DNA of 64,000 bases from Herbiconiux sp. SALV-R1 (GCF_013113715.1 NZ_CP053344.1:1860001-1924000); one strand, 5' to 3'. Numbered from the stretch's first letter, positions 20,582-31,754 are shown. Made by a program: numbers and translations. The notes: a model not told the origin generated them from the sequence alone.

Positions 20582-22219
20582 CTAGCGGCGACCCTTGACG
20601 ATCTTCTCCTGGCCGACGTCTTCCTTGGCGGTGGCGTCGAACTGCTCCTTGCCCACCGAGGCGAGCGGCTTGCCCTCGCCCGTCTGGAACTCGAGCTTGA
20701 ACTGGTCGACCGCTTTGTCGAGCGCGGCGACGGTGTCGTCGTCGAGCTTGTTGGTCTCGCGCAGGGTGGTGAGGATGTCGGTGGTGCGGCCGATGTAGTC
20801 GAGGAGCTCCGCCTCGAAGCGCAGGATGTCTTCGACCGGAACCTCGTCGAGCTTGCCCTTGGTGCCCGCCCAGATCGAGACGACCTGCTGCTCGACCGGG
20901 AACGGCGAGTACTGCGGCTGCTTGAGCAGCTCGGTGAGGCGGGCGCCCCGGGCGAGCTGACGGCGCGACGCGGCGTCGAGGTCGGAGGCGAACATCGCGA
21001 AGGCCTCGAGCGAACGGTACTGGGCGAGCTCGAGCTTGAGCGTTCCCGACACCGACTTGATCGACTTCACCTGGGCGTCGCCACCGACTCGCGAGACCGA
21101 GATGCCGACGTCGACAGCGGGGCGCTGGTTGGCGTTGAACAGGTCGGACTGCAGGAAGATCTGGCCGTCGGTGATCGAGATCACGTTCGTGGGGATGTAG
21201 GCCGAGACGTCGTTCGCCTTGGTCTCGATGATCGGCAGACCGGTCATCGAGCCGGCGCCCAGCTCGTCGGAGAGCTTGGCGCAACGCTCGAGCAGACGCG
21301 AGTGCAGGTAGAACACGTCGCCGGGGTAGGCCTCACGCCCCGGCGGGCGGCGCAGGAGCAGCGACACGGCGCGGTAGGCCTCGGCCTGCTTCGACAGGTC
21401 GTCGAAGATGATGAGCACGTGCTTGCCGCCGTACATCCAGTGCTGGCCGATGGCCGAGCCGGTGTAGGGGGCGAGGTACTTGAAGCCGGCGGGGTCGGAG
21501 GCCGGCGAGGCGACGATGGTGGTGTACTCCATCGCTCCGGCGTCTTCGAGCGCGCCCTTCACCGAGGCGATGGTCGAGCCCTTCTGGCCGATCGCCACGT
21601 AGATGCAGCGCACCTGCTTGTTGACGTCGCCCGACTCCCAGTTGGCCTTCTGGTTGATGATGGTGTCGATCGCGATGGCGGTCTTGCCGGTCTGGCGGTC
21701 GCCGATGATGAGCTGACGCTGGCCACGGCCGACGGGGATCATGGCGTCGATGGCCTTGATACCGGTCTGCAGGGGTTCGTGCACCGACTTGCGCTGCATC
21801 ACGCCGGGGGCCTGGAGCTCGAGCTCGCGGCGACCTTCGGCGGCGATGTCGCCGAGACCGTCGATCGGGTTGCCGAGCGGGTCGACCACGCGGCCGAGGT
21901 AGCCGTCGCCGACGGGCACCGAGAGCACCTCGCCGGTGCGGGTGACCTCCTGGCCCTCCTCGATGCCGGTGAACTCACCGAGCACCACGACACCGACCTC
22001 GTCCTCGTCGAGGTTCTGGGCGAGGCCCAGGGTGCCGTCGGCGAAGCGGATGAGCTCGTTGGCCATCACACCGGGGAGTCCTTCGACGTGCGCGATGCCG
22101 TCGGCGGCGTCGACGACGTAACCCACCTCGGTGGTCGCCGCCTTGCCGGGCTCGTACGCCGCGACGAAGTCTTTGAGAGCGTCGCGGATCTCATCGGGGC
22201 GGATCGTAAGTTCAGCCAT
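20582..22219 (-). CDS. atpA: ATP synthase alpha subunit
   Basis: Non-catalytic nucleotide-binding subunit of F1. The 545-residue protein has Walker [23 protein letters not shown] and [14 protein letters not shown]. The C-terminal extension beyond about residue 510, with charged [14 protein letters not shown]-like sequence, is typical of actinobacterial alpha subunits. In mycobacteria this extension suppresses ATP hydrolysis, and a similar role here is inferred. Confidence 0.98.
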   Translation of the reverse strand: MAELTIRPDEIRDALKDFVAAYEPGKAATTEVGYVVDAADGIAHVEGLPGVMANELIRFADGTLGLAQNLDEDEVGVVVLGEFTGIEEGQEVTRTGEVLSVPVGDGYLGRVVDPLGNPIDGLGDIAAEGRRELELQAPGVMQRKSVHEPLQTGIKAIDAMIPVGRGQRQLIIGDRQTGKTAIAIDTIINQKANWESGDVNKQVRCIYVAIGQKGSTIASVKGALEDAGAMEYTTIVASPASDPAGFKYLAPYTGSAIGQHWMYGGKHVLIIFDDLSKQAEAYRAVSLLLRRPPGREAYPGDVFYLHSRLLERCAKLSDELGAGSMTGLPIIETKANDVSAYIPTNVISITDGQIFLQSDLFNANQRPAVDVGISVSRVGGDAQVKSIKSVSGTLKLELAQYRSLEAFAMFASDLDAASRRQLARGARLTELLKQPQYSPFPVEQQVVSIWAGTKGKLDEVPVEDILRFEAELLDYIGRTTDILTTLRETNKLDDDTVAALDKAVDQFKLEFQTGEGKPLASVGKEQFDATAKEDVGQEKIVKGRR

Positions 22220-22272
22220 CGTTTTCCCTTTTCTGATGGGGTATGCCCCCAGTGTGTTCCTGTGCGCGCCGA

Positions 22273-23070
22273 TCAGCCGGCGAGCTGAAGTCTCAAATCG
22301 TTGATGCGGGTGGCGACACTGCCGTCGATGACGTCGTCGCCGATCTGGATGCGCACGCCTCCCACCACCGACGGGTCGACGACCTGGTTCACCTGCACCG
22401 CACGGCCGTACTGACCGGCGAGGGCCGACTCGAGCCGCCCGCGCTGAGCCGCACTGAGCGGCGCTGCGGTGGTGACCGTGGCTACGGCCGAACCGGACTG
22501 GTCGGCGACGACGCTGGAGGCGAAGCGCAGCAGCTCGCCGATGCGGCGGCCGCGGGGCTGGGTGATGAGCTGGCGCACGATGGCCACCGTCTGCGCCGAG
22601 AAGCGACCGCCGAGCAGCCGCTCGACGAGGGCGCGCTTCTGGTCGGTGGAACCGAGCTTCGACCCGAGGGCCAGCTCGAGCTCGGAGGCGCCGGAGACGG
22701 CGCGCGCGAACTCGAACAGCTCCGAGTCGATGGCGACACCGGCCGGGGCCGAGCTCGCCACGGCACGGATGCCGATCTCCTCGATGCCGGCGAGCAGGTC
22801 GCTCTGCGTCGACCAGCGGCTGGTCGCCACCGTCTCGAGCAGACCGACCGTCACGGCCGAGTACGACGGGCCGAACAGCCGCGAGACGAGCGCGGCCTTG
22901 GCGGCCGGCTCGGCTCCGGGGTCGGAGAGGGCTCCGAGCAGGTGAGACGAATCACCGATGATCCGACCAGCGGCGAAGAGCTCTTCTCCCGTGGCCAGAT
23001 CGACCTGGGAGCCCAGGGCCGCGAGGCGGTCTCTGGCGTCTCCGAGGGCTACTCTGGTCGCGCTTCCCAT
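22273..23070 (-). CDS. atpH: ATP synthase delta subunit
   Basis: Peripheral-stalk subunit linking b to the top of F1. It has 265 residues, longer than the E. coli subunit (177), as in several actinobacteria, but it is not the b-delta fusion found in mycobacteria because a separate atpF is present. The C-terminal [21 protein letters not shown] and [18 protein letters not shown] segments are the family signature. It starts 4 bp after atpF. Confidence 0.93.
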   Translation of the reverse strand: MGSATRVALGDARDRLAALGSQVDLATGEELFAAGRIIGDSSHLLGALSDPGAEPAAKAALVSRLFGPSYSAVTVGLLETVATSRWSTQSDLLAGIEEIGIRAVASSAPAGVAIDSELFEFARAVSGASELELALGSKLGSTDQKRALVERLLGGRFSAQTVAIVRQLITQPRGRRIGELLRFASSVVADQSGSAVATVTTAAPLSAAQRGRLESALAGQYGRAVQVNQVVDPSVVGGVRIQIGDDVIDGSVATRINDLRLQLAG

Positions 23071-23074
23071 CGTG

Positions 23075-23641
23075 TTACTTCTTTCCCGAGGTGTCTGCGC
23101 CCGCGGAGCCGGAAGCTTCGAGGTCGGCGAGGAACCGGTCGACGAGGGCCGTGGCCTTGGCGTCGTCGGAGAGCGACTCCCCGATCACGCCGGAGGCCAG
23201 GTCGATCGCCAGCGTGCCGACCTCCGAGCGGAGCGAGACGAGGGCTGCCTGACGGTCTGCCTCGATCGCCACCTGGGCGTTGGACTTCACACGCTCGGCG
23301 TCGCTCTGCGCCTGGGCCTGGATGTCGGCGCCGATGCGCTGGGCGTCGACACGGGCCTGCTCGCGGATCTTCGCGGCCTCGGCACGCGCCTCGGCGAGCT
23401 GAGCGGTGTACTGCTGGAGAGCGGCCTCCGCTTCGCGCTGGGCGATGTCGGCCTTCTCGATGTTCCCCTCGATCGCGGCGGCACGCTCGTCGAGGAGCTT
23501 CTTCATGCGAGGCAGGACGAGCCTCCAGAAGAAGAAGAGGATGACGACGAAGCACACCGCAGACCAGATGATGTCGTACGGGGCCGGGATGAGCGGGTTC
23601 GTCGATTCGCCCTCGGTCGCAGCCAGAACTGCTTGAAGCAT
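23075..23641 (-). CDS. atpF: ATP synthase b subunit
   Basis: Peripheral-stalk membrane subunit. The 188-residue protein has one transmembrane helix (about residues 27-47, IWSAVCFVVILFFFWRLVLP) followed by a long Ala/Glu/Arg-rich coiled coil that dimerises and reaches F1. The short C-terminal Ser/Gly tail is disordered. ATP synthase operon order is conserved. Confidence 0.96.
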   Translation of the reverse strand: MLQAVLAATEGESTNPLIPAPYDIIWSAVCFVVILFFFWRLVLPRMKKLLDERAAAIEGNIEKADIAQREAEAALQQYTAQLAEARAEAAKIREQARVDAQRIGADIQAQAQSDAERVKSNAQVAIEADRQAALVSLRSEVGTLAIDLASGVIGESLSDDAKATALVDRFLADLEASGSAGADTSGKK

Positions 23642-23671
23642 TCCAGCCTCCTTATCGATCGAAGCGGGCTA

Positions 23672-23956
<285 letters not shown>

Positions 23957-24757
23957 TTAGTGTTCCTCAGCCAGCGCGAGCTGGATGTAGACAGTGGTGA
24001 GCAGGGCGAAGACATAGGCCTGGAGCACGGCGACCAGGATCTCGAACAGCGTGAAGACGAAGCCGAACGCCAGGGTGCCGACGCCGAACAGCGACCAGAG
24101 ACCGCCTGCGGTGAAGAAGAAGAACTGGGTGGCCGCGAAGAAGAGCACCAGGAGGAGGTGACCCACGACCATGTTCATGAGGAGTCGGAGCGTCAGCGTG
24201 ATGGGCCGGAGCACGAAGGTGGAGACCAGCTCGATCGGCGTGACGATGATGTAGAGCGGCCACGGCACACCGGGCGGGAACAGCGCGTTCTTGAAGAACG
24301 CCCCCGGGTGCTTCTTGAGACCGGCGTAGATGAACGCGACCCAGGCGACGACGGCGAGCACGAGCGGCACACCGATGACGGAGGTTCCGGCGATGTTCAG
24401 GAACGGGATGATTCCCGTGATGTTCATGAACAGCACCATGAAGAAGATCGTGGTGATCAGCGGCAGGAAGCGCCGGCCGTCTTTCTTGCCCAGCAGGTCT
24501 TCGGCGATGTTCACCCGCGCGAAGTCGAGGCCCATCTCGACGACCGACTGGAAGCGACCCGGGACCACCTTCATGCGGCGGGTGCCGATCCAGAAGATGA
24601 GGACGATGGCCAGCACCGCCAGGAAGCGGATGAGGATGATCCGGTTGATCTCGAACGGCGTGCCAGCGAAGAAGATGACCTCGGGGAAGAATTCCTCGAT
24701 CGATGGGCCGTGGAAACCGCCGTCATCGGAGGTGGCCATCGGGGCTAGCAGGTTCAC
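23957..24757 (-). CDS. atpB: ATP synthase a subunit
   Basis: Forms the proton half-channels of Fo. The 266-residue protein has six predicted membrane helices. The essential Arg is in ITLTLRLLMNMVVGH and the final helix carries the conserved Gln in AVLQAYVFALLTTVYI. The 174 bp between it and the upstream atpI-like gene show no gene and may hold an internal promoter, but no clear -10 was assigned. Confidence 0.97.
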   Translation of the reverse strand: MNLLAPMATSDDGGFHGPSIEEFFPEVIFFAGTPFEINRIILIRFLAVLAIVLIFWIGTRRMKVVPGRFQSVVEMGLDFARVNIAEDLLGKKDGRRFLPLITTIFFMVLFMNITGIIPFLNIAGTSVIGVPLVLAVVAWVAFIYAGLKKHPGAFFKNALFPPGVPWPLYIIVTPIELVSTFVLRPITLTLRLLMNMVVGHLLLVLFFAATQFFFFTAGGLWSLFGVGTLAFGFVFTLFEILVAVLQAYVFALLTTVYIQLALAEEH

Positions 24758-24931
24758 AGCGTTAGCTATCAGCGCTATCTCCTGTTTCGGGGCGTGGAAC
24801 TGGTCAGAGTTCTCGCGACGACGAACGGTGGGGGGTTGTGCGAACTCCGGACGCTGAAGGCGACTTCGGTCGGCGGAACGTGCATCCTCACCCTATCAAG
24901 TCTTGGAGGCTCCTGACGAATCGGCAGCCTC

Positions 24932-25402
24932 TCAGTGCCCGCCCGGAAGCTTCACATCGGAGGCATAGGGCATGCGGCTCCTGGCCACCACCACGACGTC
25001 GACGACGAGGGTGCCGATGACCGCCACGACGATGCTGAGGAAGAGGATGAGGTCGTTCACGAACGGCTGTCCGCGCAGCAGCACCACGAGCACGATGAAG
25101 AGCACGAACTTCACGATCCACGAGCCCAGCACGATGACGAAGAACAGGGTCGTGTAGAGCGGGGAGGCGGTGAACCGGTTGGCCACGAGGATGCTCGCGG
25201 CGGTGATGCCGGCGAACACCAGCACCATGGCGGTGCCGATGAGCGCGCTCACCGTTCCCGTCCATCCGTCGGCGAGGTAGCCGACCACTCCCCCCACCAC
25301 GGCGATGACCACGGCGAGAATCGCGTCGAACTTGAGGATCGTGGCGAAGACGCCGCTCGAGGCGGGAGTCGGGTAGTTGCCTTTGATCACGGGGTCGGTC
25401 AC
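24932..25402 (-). CDS. AtpI-like membrane protein
   Basis: A 156-residue protein with four predicted membrane helices, starting with GTG 3 bp after the wecA-like gene and preceding atpB. Its position and topology match the AtpI-like or conserved hypothetical protein that leads many ATP synthase operons and helps c-ring assembly. Sequence alone does not prove that it is AtpI. Confidence 0.7.
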   Translation of the reverse strand: MTDPVIKGNYPTPASSGVFATILKFDAILAVVIAVVGGVVGYLADGWTGTVSALIGTAMVLVFAGITAASILVANRFTASPLYTTLFFVIVLGSWIVKFVLFIVLVVLLRGQPFVNDLILFLSIVVAVIGTLVVDVVVVARSRMPYASDVKLPGGH

Positions 25403-25405
25403 GGC

Positions 25406-26602
25406 TCAGGGCTCCTTGATGGGGTCGGCTGCCGCGTCGAGCGGGTCGTCGCCGGCTTTCATGTCGGCTTCGAGGGTACCGGCATCGGCTGACTGGGCAG
25501 CGATCTCCCGGCGCTTGAGGGGGCTGAGGGGGGCGAGCGTGAACGCGGCGCAGACCACGATGCCCACCCCGAGGAACACGAAGGCGAGCCAGTACGGCGT
25601 CAGCACGAACAGCAGCAGGCAGCCCACCGAGATGACCGCGGTCCAGCCGTAGAAGATGAGCACGGCCTGCAGGTGCGAGTGCCCCATGTCGAGCAGGCGG
25701 TGGTGCAGGTGCTTGCGGTCGGCGCTGAACGGGCTCTTGCCCGCCCGCAGCCGCCGGATGACCGCGAGGCTGAAGTCGAGCAGCGGCACCACCAGGATGG
25801 CGAACGGCAGGAGGATCGGCAGGAAGGCCGGGAACAGCTGCGAGCGGCCGAGCTGGGCCGGGTCGACCTGGCCGGTGACCGCGATGGCGCTGGTGGCCAT
25901 GAGGAGACCGACGAGAAGCGCCCCCGCGTCACCCATGAACAGTTTCGCGGGGTGGAAGTTGAGCGGGAGGAACCCGGCGCAGGCCCCGATGAGCACGGCC
26001 GTGATGAGCGAGGCGAGGTTGAAGTAGTCGGTGGGCGAGGTGTCGCGGGCCAGCAGGTAGCTGTAGAGGAAGAACACGCCGTTGGCGACGAGGGCGACGC
26101 CGGCCACCAGGCCGTCGAGCCCGTCGATGAAGTTGATGGCGTTCATCACGAGCACCACGGCCAGGATGGTGATGAACAGCGACATGCCGCTCGAGCCGAT
26201 GGTGAGTCCGCCGATGGGCAGCGACACGATCTGCACGCCCTGCCAGGCCAGGAGGCCGGCGGCGATGATCTGGCCGGCGAGCTTGGTGAGCCAGTCGAGG
26301 TCCCAGATGTCGTCGGCGACGCCGATGGCCACGATGATGAAGGCGGCGCCGAGGATGGCCCACACCTTGCCGGGTTCGGCGAACACGAGGTGGAACCAGC
26401 TGATCTGCGAGGCGACGCCGATGGCCACCACCACACCGAGGAACATGGCGATGCCGCCGAGCCGTGGGGTGGGGCGCGTGTGCACGTCGCGCTCGCGGAT
26501 CTTCGGGTACAGCCGGTAGCGGTGGCTGAGTTTGTAGATGACCCAGCTCAGGCCGAAGCTGACGACCGCCGAGACGAGTGCGACGAGGAGGTAGAACCGC
26601 AT
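25406..26602 (-). CDS. Undecaprenyl-phosphate sugar-1-phosphate transferase (WecA/TagO family)
   Basis: Transfers a sugar-1-phosphate, usually GlcNAc-1-P, from UDP-sugar to undecaprenyl phosphate, starting wall glycopolymer or arabinogalactan-linker synthesis. The 398-residue protein has about 11 membrane helices, with PRLGGIAMF, the Mg-binding DDIWDLD, the NAINFIDGLDGL catalytic loop, FHPAKLFMGDAGA and HLHHRLLDMGHSH. The last 45 residues are a charged cytoplasmic tail. It starts 3 bp after tsaC. Confidence 0.92.
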   Translation of the reverse strand: MRFYLLVALVSAVVSFGLSWVIYKLSHRYRLYPKIRERDVHTRPTPRLGGIAMFLGVVVAIGVASQISWFHLVFAEPGKVWAILGAAFIIVAIGVADDIWDLDWLTKLAGQIIAAGLLAWQGVQIVSLPIGGLTIGSSGMSLFITILAVVLVMNAINFIDGLDGLVAGVALVANGVFFLYSYLLARDTSPTDYFNLASLITAVLIGACAGFLPLNFHPAKLFMGDAGALLVGLLMATSAIAVTGQVDPAQLGRSQLFPAFLPILLPFAILVVPLLDFSLAVIRRLRAGKSPFSADRKHLHHRLLDMGHSHLQAVLIFYGWTAVISVGCLLLFVLTPYWLAFVFLGVGIVVCAAFTLAPLSPLKRREIAAQSADAGTLEADMKAGDDPLDAAADPIKEP

Positions 26603-26605
26603 CGA

Positions 26606-27268
26606 TCAGGCGCCGGGTCCAGGCGCCAAGAGCTCCCCCACGACCTCGCGGATGCGCTCCTCGGGCACTGCCCCGGCCCGCACGATGCGCAGCAGCCCGT
26701 CGTCACCCGTCGCGTCGACGATGGTCGAGGCGAGCGTGTCGGAGCGCTCACCGGCGTCGAGGTAGACCTCGACGCTGTCGCCGAGCATCTCCACCGCCTC
26801 GGCGGCGCTGGTGGCGGCGGGCCGGCCGGTGAGGTTCGCGCTCGAGACGGCCAGCGGCCCGGTCTCCTGCAGCAGCTCGAGGGCCAGCGGGTCGGCGGGC
26901 ATGCGCAGGGCGACGGTGCCGTTGGTGTCGCCCAGGTCCCACATCAGCGACGGGGTGGCACGGAGGATGAGCGTGAGGCCGCCCGGCCAGAACTCGGCGA
27001 CCAGGGTGCGCGCCACCTCGGGGATGTCGGTGGCCAGCGCATCCAGCGTCGCGAGCGACGGGATGAGCACGGGAGGCGGCGACTGGCGGGTGCGGCCCTT
27101 GGCGTCGAGCAGCTGCTGCACCGCGCGCGGCGAGAAGGCGTCGGCGGCGATGCCGTAGACCGTGTCGGTGGGGATGACGACGAGCGCGCCCCGGCTGATC
27201 GCGCCGCGGGCGAGACGCATTCCGGAGAGGAGCTCGGAGGACACGGAGCAGTCGAATGTGGCAGCCAT
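26606..27268 (-). CDS. tsaC: L-threonylcarbamoyladenylate synthase
   Basis: Makes threonylcarbamoyl-AMP from threonine, bicarbonate and ATP, the first step of t6A37 tRNA modification. This 220-residue YrdC/Sua5 domain shows LVVIPTDTVYGIAADAF near residue 30, the KGRTRQSPPPVLI substrate loop, FWPGGLTLIL and VALRMPADP. It lacks the extra Sua5 C-terminal domain. It is encoded near prmC and prfA, as in most actinobacteria. Confidence 0.94.
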   Translation of the reverse strand: MAATFDCSVSSELLSGMRLARGAISRGALVVIPTDTVYGIAADAFSPRAVQQLLDAKGRTRQSPPPVLIPSLATLDALATDIPEVARTLVAEFWPGGLTLILRATPSLMWDLGDTNGTVALRMPADPLALELLQETGPLAVSSANLTGRPAATSAAEAVEMLGDSVEVYLDAGERSDTLASTIVDATGDDGLLRIVRAGAVPEERIREVVGELLAPGPGA

Positions 27269-27314
27269 CGAGCCTCCATGATAGTCGCGGCGGCCGGGAG
27301 AGGCCCGCACGAGG

Positions 27315-27503
27315 TCAGCGGTTGACGCGACCGCGCCCGAAGATGAGCCAGAGGATCGACCCGAGGATCGACAGGAAGAACGCCACCAGGATCCAGACGA
27401 ACTTGCCGAGCCCGCCGTGGTTCGGGTTCTTGACGATCGACACGACGGTGACGATGAAGATGATGAGGCCGATGAGGCCGGCGGTGAAGGAGACGGGTTC
27501 CAT
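27315..27503 (-). CDS. Small PLDc_N-like membrane protein
   Basis: A 62-residue protein with two predicted membrane helices separated by NPNHGGLGKFVW. This resembles the phospholipase D N-terminal (PLDc_N) membrane domain found alone in many actinobacteria. No catalytic residues are present. It sits between prmC and tsaC on the same strand. Function unknown. Confidence 0.72.
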   Translation of the reverse strand: MEPVSFTAGLIGLIIFIVTVVSIVKNPNHGGLGKFVWILVAFFLSILGSILWLIFGRGRVNR

Positions 27504-27527
27504 GCTGCCGAGTGTACCGGGGCCGGG

Positions 27528-28421
27528 TCAGCGCACGGCGGTGGTGGCGCGGTCGCGGCCGGTGAGGTCGCGGTGCGTCGCCGCGGCGCGCCAGCCGTCG
27601 GCGGCGAGGAGCTCGCGCATCTCGGCACCCTGGAGGTCGCCGTGCTCGACGACGAGGGCGCCGCCCGGGCGGAGCAGCCGGCGCGCGGTGGCCGAGACCT
27701 CGCGCACCACGACGAGACCGTCGTCGCCCCCGTAGAGCGCCTGCTCGGGGTCGAACAGCCGCACCTCGGGGTCGCGCGGAATCGCGCCGAGCGGAATGTA
27801 CGGCGGGTTCGACACCACGACGTCGACGGTGCCGTCGAGCTCGGGCAGGGCGTCGGCCAGGTCGATGAACACCAACCGCGCGTTGCCCGGGTCGACGCGC
27901 CGGAGGTTCTCCTTTGCCCAGACGAAGGCGCGCGGCGAGTTCTCGACGCCCACCACGGCGGCGTGCGGCACCTCGACGGCGAGCGACAGCGCGATGGCGC
28001 CGCTCCCGGTGCCGAGGTCGACCGCCACGGGCGGGTTCTCCCCCGCCGGCACCACCGCGCGCAGGGCGTCGATGGCGAGCCCGGCGACGAACTCGGTCTC
28101 GGGCCGCGGCACGAAGACGCCGGGACCCACCGAGAGCTCGAGCGAGCGGAACCAGGCGACACCCGTGATGTGCTGCAGCGGCTCGCGCGCGGCGCGGCGC
28201 TCGACCGCCTCGACGATGGCGAGGGTGTCTTCGGGGCCGACCGGAGCATCCGTCACCGTCATCGACTGCACCCGCCCGCGCGAGGCGCCGAGCACGTGGC
28301 CGATGAGGAGCTCGGCGTCGACCTGCGGGTCGAGCACGCCGCTGGCGGCGAGGATCTCGACCGAGCGCTGGTAGAGCGAGCGCACGGTGACGGGTCGTTC
28401 CATGGTGTCGGAGACGGTCAT
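27528..28421 (-). CDS. prmC: Peptide chain release factor N5-glutamine methyltransferase
   Basis: Methylates the Gln of the GGQ motif in release factors, using S-adenosylmethionine. The 297-residue protein has an N-terminal helical substrate domain, the SAM motif VAVDLGTGSGAIALSLA, and the catalytic NPPYIP in VVSNPPYIPLG. It begins 10 bp after prfA, its substrate gene. An internal Met at residue 7 is an alternative start. Confidence 0.95.
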   Translation of the reverse strand: MTVSDTMERPVTVRSLYQRSVEILAASGVLDPQVDAELLIGHVLGASRGRVQSMTVTDAPVGPEDTLAIVEAVERRAAREPLQHITGVAWFRSLELSVGPGVFVPRPETEFVAGLAIDALRAVVPAGENPPVAVDLGTGSGAIALSLAVEVPHAAVVGVENSPRAFVWAKENLRRVDPGNARLVFIDLADALPELDGTVDVVVSNPPYIPLGAIPRDPEVRLFDPEQALYGGDDGLVVVREVSATARRLLRPGGALVVEHGDLQGAEMRELLAADGWRAAATHRDLTGRDRATTAVR

Positions 28422-28431
28422 CGCCCGCCGC

Positions 28432-29511
28432 CTAGCCTTCGGTGCCCACCGCCGCGAGCCGCGACTCCTCGTCGGCGGCGATGGCCGACTGGATGATGGG
28501 CTCGAGCGCGCCGTCCATCACCTGGTCGAGGTTGTAGGCCTTGAAGCCGGTGCGGTGGTCGGCGATGCGGTTCTCGGGGAAGTTGTAGGTGCGGATGCGC
28601 TCCGAGCGGTCGACCGAGCGGATCTGGCTCTTGCGCGCGGCGCTGGCCTCGGCGTCGAGCTCCTCCTGCTGCTTGGCCAGGATGCGCGCACGCAGCACGC
28701 GCATCGCCGCCTCGCGGTTCTGCAGCTGGCTCTTCTCGTTCTGCATCGACACCACGATGCCCGTGGGCAGGTGGGTGATGCGCACGGCGGAGTCGGTGGT
28801 GTTCACCGACTGGCCACCGGGGCCGGAGGAGCGGAAGACGTCGATCTTGAGGTCGTTCTGGTTGATCTCGACCTCTTCGGGCTCGTCGACCTCGGGGAAG
28901 ACGAGCACGCCGGCGGCGGAGGTGTGGATGCGGCCCTGCGACTCGGTGGCGGGCACCCGCTGCACGCGGTGCACCCCGCCCTCGTACTTCAGGTGCGCCC
29001 AGACGCCCTCGGCCGGGTCGCTGGAGCGCCCCTTCACCGCGATCTGCACGTCTTTGTACCCGCCCAGATCGCTCTCGGTGCGCTCGAGGAGCTCGGTCTT
29101 CCAGCCCTTCGACTCGGCGTAGTGCAGGTACATGCGCAAGAGGTCGGCGGCGAAGAGCATGCTCTCGGCGCCGCCCTCCCCCGCCTTGATCTCCATGATC
29201 ACGTCACGTGCGTCGTCGGGGTCGCGCGGGATGAGCAGGCGCCGCAGCTTCTCGGCGTTCTCGTCGAGACTCGCCTCGAGGGCGGGGATCTCGTCGGCGA
29301 ACGCCGGGTCTTCGGCGGCCAGCTCACGCGCGGCCTCGAGGTCGTCGACGTTCTGCTGCCAGGCGGCGTGCGCGGCGACGATGCGGCTGAGCTCGGCGTA
29401 GCGCCGGTTCACCCGCTTCGACCGCGCCGGGTCACCGTGCAGTTCGGGGTCGGAGAGCTGCTGCTGCAGGTCGTCGTGCTCGGCCCGCAGCGCGGCCACG
29501 GACTCGAACAT
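28432..29511 (-). CDS. prfA: Peptide chain release factor 1
   Basis: Recognises UAA and UAG and triggers peptide release. The GGQ motif lies in [17 protein letters not shown], and the PAT tripeptide in [10 protein letters not shown] fits the PxT anticodon-like motif of RF1. ATG at 29511 was chosen, giving a TGATG overlap with the rho stop; a GTG one codon upstream is equally possible (360 residues). It is linked to its methyltransferase prmC. Confidence 0.96.
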   Translation of the reverse strand: MFESVAALRAEHDDLQQQLSDPELHGDPARSKRVNRRYAELSRIVAAHAAWQQNVDDLEAARELAAEDPAFADEIPALEASLDENAEKLRRLLIPRDPDDARDVIMEIKAGEGGAESMLFAADLLRMYLHYAESKGWKTELLERTESDLGGYKDVQIAVKGRSSDPAEGVWAHLKYEGGVHRVQRVPATESQGRIHTSAAGVLVFPEVDEPEEVEINQNDLKIDVFRSSGPGGQSVNTTDSAVRITHLPTGIVVSMQNEKSQLQNREAAMRVLRARILAKQQEELDAEASAARKSQIRSVDRSERIRTYNFPENRIADHRTGFKAYNLDQVMDGALEPIIQSAIAADEESRLAAVGTEG

Positions 29512-31754
29512 CACTCCCCCTTGTGGTGACCGTTGCCGTTGTGCGAACCGCCGGCCGGCGTGGGCATCGACTTCTGCACCTGCATGAGGAACTCCACGTT
29601 GGAGGAGGTCTCCTTGAGGCGCGACAGCACGATCTCGAGGGCCTGCTGCTGGTCGACACCGGCGAGGGCACGACGCAGCTTCCAGGTGATCTTGGTCTCG
29701 TCGGCGCCCATGAGCAGCTCTTCGCGCCGGGTCGACGACGCGTTCACGTCGACGGCCGGGAAGATGCGCTTGTCGGCGAGCTGGCGCGAGAGGCGGAGCT
29801 CGGAGTTGCCGGTGCCCTTGAACTCCTCGAAGATCACCTCGTCCATCTTCGAGCCGGTCTCGACCAGAGCGGTGGCGAGGATGGTGAGCGAGCCGCCGTT
29901 CTCGATGTTGCGCGCCGCGCCGAAGAAACGCTTCGGCGGGTAGAGGGCGGAGGCGTCGACACCGCCCGAGAGGATGCGCCCGGAGGCGGGCGACGCCAGG
30001 TTGTAGGCGCGGCCGAGGCGGGTGATGGAGTCGAGCAGCACGACCACGTCGTGGCCGAGCTCGACCAGGCGCTTGGCGCGCTCGATGGCGAGCTCGGCGA
30101 CCGTGGTGTGGTCTTCGGCGGGGCGGTCGAAGGTGGAGGCGATGACCTCGCCCTTCACCGTGCGCTGCATGTCGGTGACCTCTTCGGGCCGCTCGTCGAC
30201 CAGCACCACCATGAGGTGCACCTCGGGGTTGTTGGTCGAGATCGCGTTCGCGATCTGCTGCAGCACGATGGTCTTGCCGGCCTTCGGGGGCGCGACGATG
30301 AGGCCGCGCTGGCCCTTGCCGATGGGGGCGACCAGGTCGATGATGCGCTGCGTGAGCTTCGCCGGCTCGGTCTCGAGGCGCAGGCGCTCCTGCGGGTAGA
30401 GCGGGGTGAGCTTGCCGAACTCGACGCGGTTCTGCGCCTCGTCGACGGGCAGGCCGTTGATCGACTCGATGCGCACGATGGCGTTGTACTTCTGGCGGCC
30501 GCCCGCGTCGCCCTCGCGGGGCTGGCGGATGGAGCCGACGACGGCGTCGCCCTTGCGCAGGTTGTACTTCTTCACCTGGCCGAGCGAGACGTAGACGTCG
30601 CTGTTGCCGGGGAGGTAGCCGCTCGTGCGCACGAAGGCGTAGTTGTCGAGGATGTCGAGGATGCCGGCCACGGGCAGCAGCACGTCGTCTTCGCTGATCT
30701 CGGGCTCGACGTCGTCGCCACCCGACTGGCCGCGGCGCTTGCGGTCGCGGTAGCGGTTGCGGGCACCGCGCTCGCTGCGCTCCTCGTCGGCGGGGCCGTT
30801 GCGGTCGTTGCCGCGCTGGCCCGACTGCTCGCCCTGCTGCTTCGGCTCCGCCTGCGCGTTGCCGTTCTGCGAGGTGGAGTTCTGCGCAGTGCCGTTGTTC
30901 TGGCCGCTGCCGTTCTGGCCGCTGCCGCCCTGGCCGCTGCCGTTCTGCGCGTTGCCGTTCTGGCCCTGCGCGTCGGCGTTCTGGTTCGCACCGCCGTTGT
31001 TGTTGCGGTTGCGACCACGACGGTTGCGCCCACGGCCACCCTCGGGCCGCTCGTTCTGATCGGGCTGCGCACCCTGCTCGGTACCGTCGGCAGTGGCGGC
31101 GGCCTCGGCGACGTCGTTCTGCTCGCCCTGCTCGGCGGGGACGAGGCCCGCCACGGTGGCGTCGTCACGGTTCAGGTGGCCGCCGGCCGGCACGCGCTCG
31201 GTGCCACGGCGGGAGCCGCCGCGCTCGGCTGCGGGAGCCTCGTCGCCGCCGCGGCCGGAGGTGGTGCGCTCGATGGCGTAGCCGCCGTCGACCGAGGTGA
31301 CGCGGCGCGAGCCGCGGCGCTTCGGGGCGACGGGGCCCTCGGGCAGCTCGATGACGATCTGCTCGCGGGGGGCGCTCTGCGTCGCCGGAGCGGCGCGCAG
31401 CAGCTCGTCGGGAACGATCGGGCCGTCGACGGGGGCGGCCGGTTCGGCGGCGGGGGTGTCGAAGTCGAAGGTGAGGGGCGCGGAGGCGGATGCCTCGGCG
31501 GCGGGCTCCTCGGCCACGGCGGCCTCGGGCGCAGCGGCCCCGGCCTCCGCGGCTCCGGCCTCCGCAGCGACGGGCTCCAGGGTCACCGGCAGGTCGGCGG
31601 GCAGCTCCTGGCCCTCCTGCACCTTGCGGATGGCCTCGATGAGCTCGCCCTTGCGGAGTTTGGAAGCGCCGGCCATGCCGAGCTGCGAGGCGATCGCCTG
31701 CAGCTGGGAGACCTTCAGTGTCGAGAGCTCGGCGCTTGAGTTGACGTCAGTCAC
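29511..31754 (-). CDS. rho: Transcription termination factor Rho
   Basis: Hexameric RNA-dependent ATPase that ends transcription. It has 747 residues, against about 420 in E. coli. Residues 5-50 form the Rho N-terminal SAP-like domain. A disordered insert of about 300 residues follows, Ala/Glu/Pro-rich, then Arg-rich, then Asn/Gln/Gly-rich at 242-320. The cold-shock RNA-binding domain starts near 355, and the RecA-like motor has [20 protein letters not shown] start. A leader of nearly 190 bp precedes it and may carry autoregulation. Confidence 0.96.
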   Translation of the reverse strand: MTDVNSSAELSTLKVSQLQAIASQLGMAGASKLRKGELIEAIRKVQEGQELPADLPVTLEPVAAEAGAAEAGAAAPEAAVAEEPAAEASASAPLTFDFDTPAAEPAAPVDGPIVPDELLRAAPATQSAPREQIVIELPEGPVAPKRRGSRRVTSVDGGYAIERTTSGRGGDEAPAAERGGSRRGTERVPAGGHLNRDDATVAGLVPAEQGEQNDVAEAAATADGTEQGAQPDQNERPEGGRGRNRRGRNRNNNGGANQNADAQGQNGNAQNGSGQGGSGQNGSGQNNGTAQNSTSQNGNAQAEPKQQGEQSGQRGNDRNGPADEERSERGARNRYRDRKRRGQSGGDDVEPEISEDDVLLPVAGILDILDNYAFVRTSGYLPGNSDVYVSLGQVKKYNLRKGDAVVGSIRQPREGDAGGRQKYNAIVRIESINGLPVDEAQNRVEFGKLTPLYPQERLRLETEPAKLTQRIIDLVAPIGKGQRGLIVAPPKAGKTIVLQQIANAISTNNPEVHLMVVLVDERPEEVTDMQRTVKGEVIASTFDRPAEDHTTVAELAIERAKRLVELGHDVVVLLDSITRLGRAYNLASPASGRILSGGVDASALYPPKRFFGAARNIENGGSLTILATALVETGSKMDEVIFEEFKGTGNSELRLSRQLADKRIFPAVDVNASSTRREELLMGADETKITWKLRRALAGVDQQQALEIVLSRLKETSSNVEFLMQVQKSMPTPAGGSHNGNGHHKGE
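30795..31031 (-). repeat. Asn/Gln/Gly-rich low-complexity segment within rho
   Basis: Codes for about residues 242-320 of Rho, made of short QNGN, GSGQ and NNG-type units. The DNA shows imperfect repeats of GCCGTTCTG and similar blocks. It is in-frame and within a high-G+C gene, so the Asn/Gln content appears to be selected and is not explained by base composition. Confidence 0.75.
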
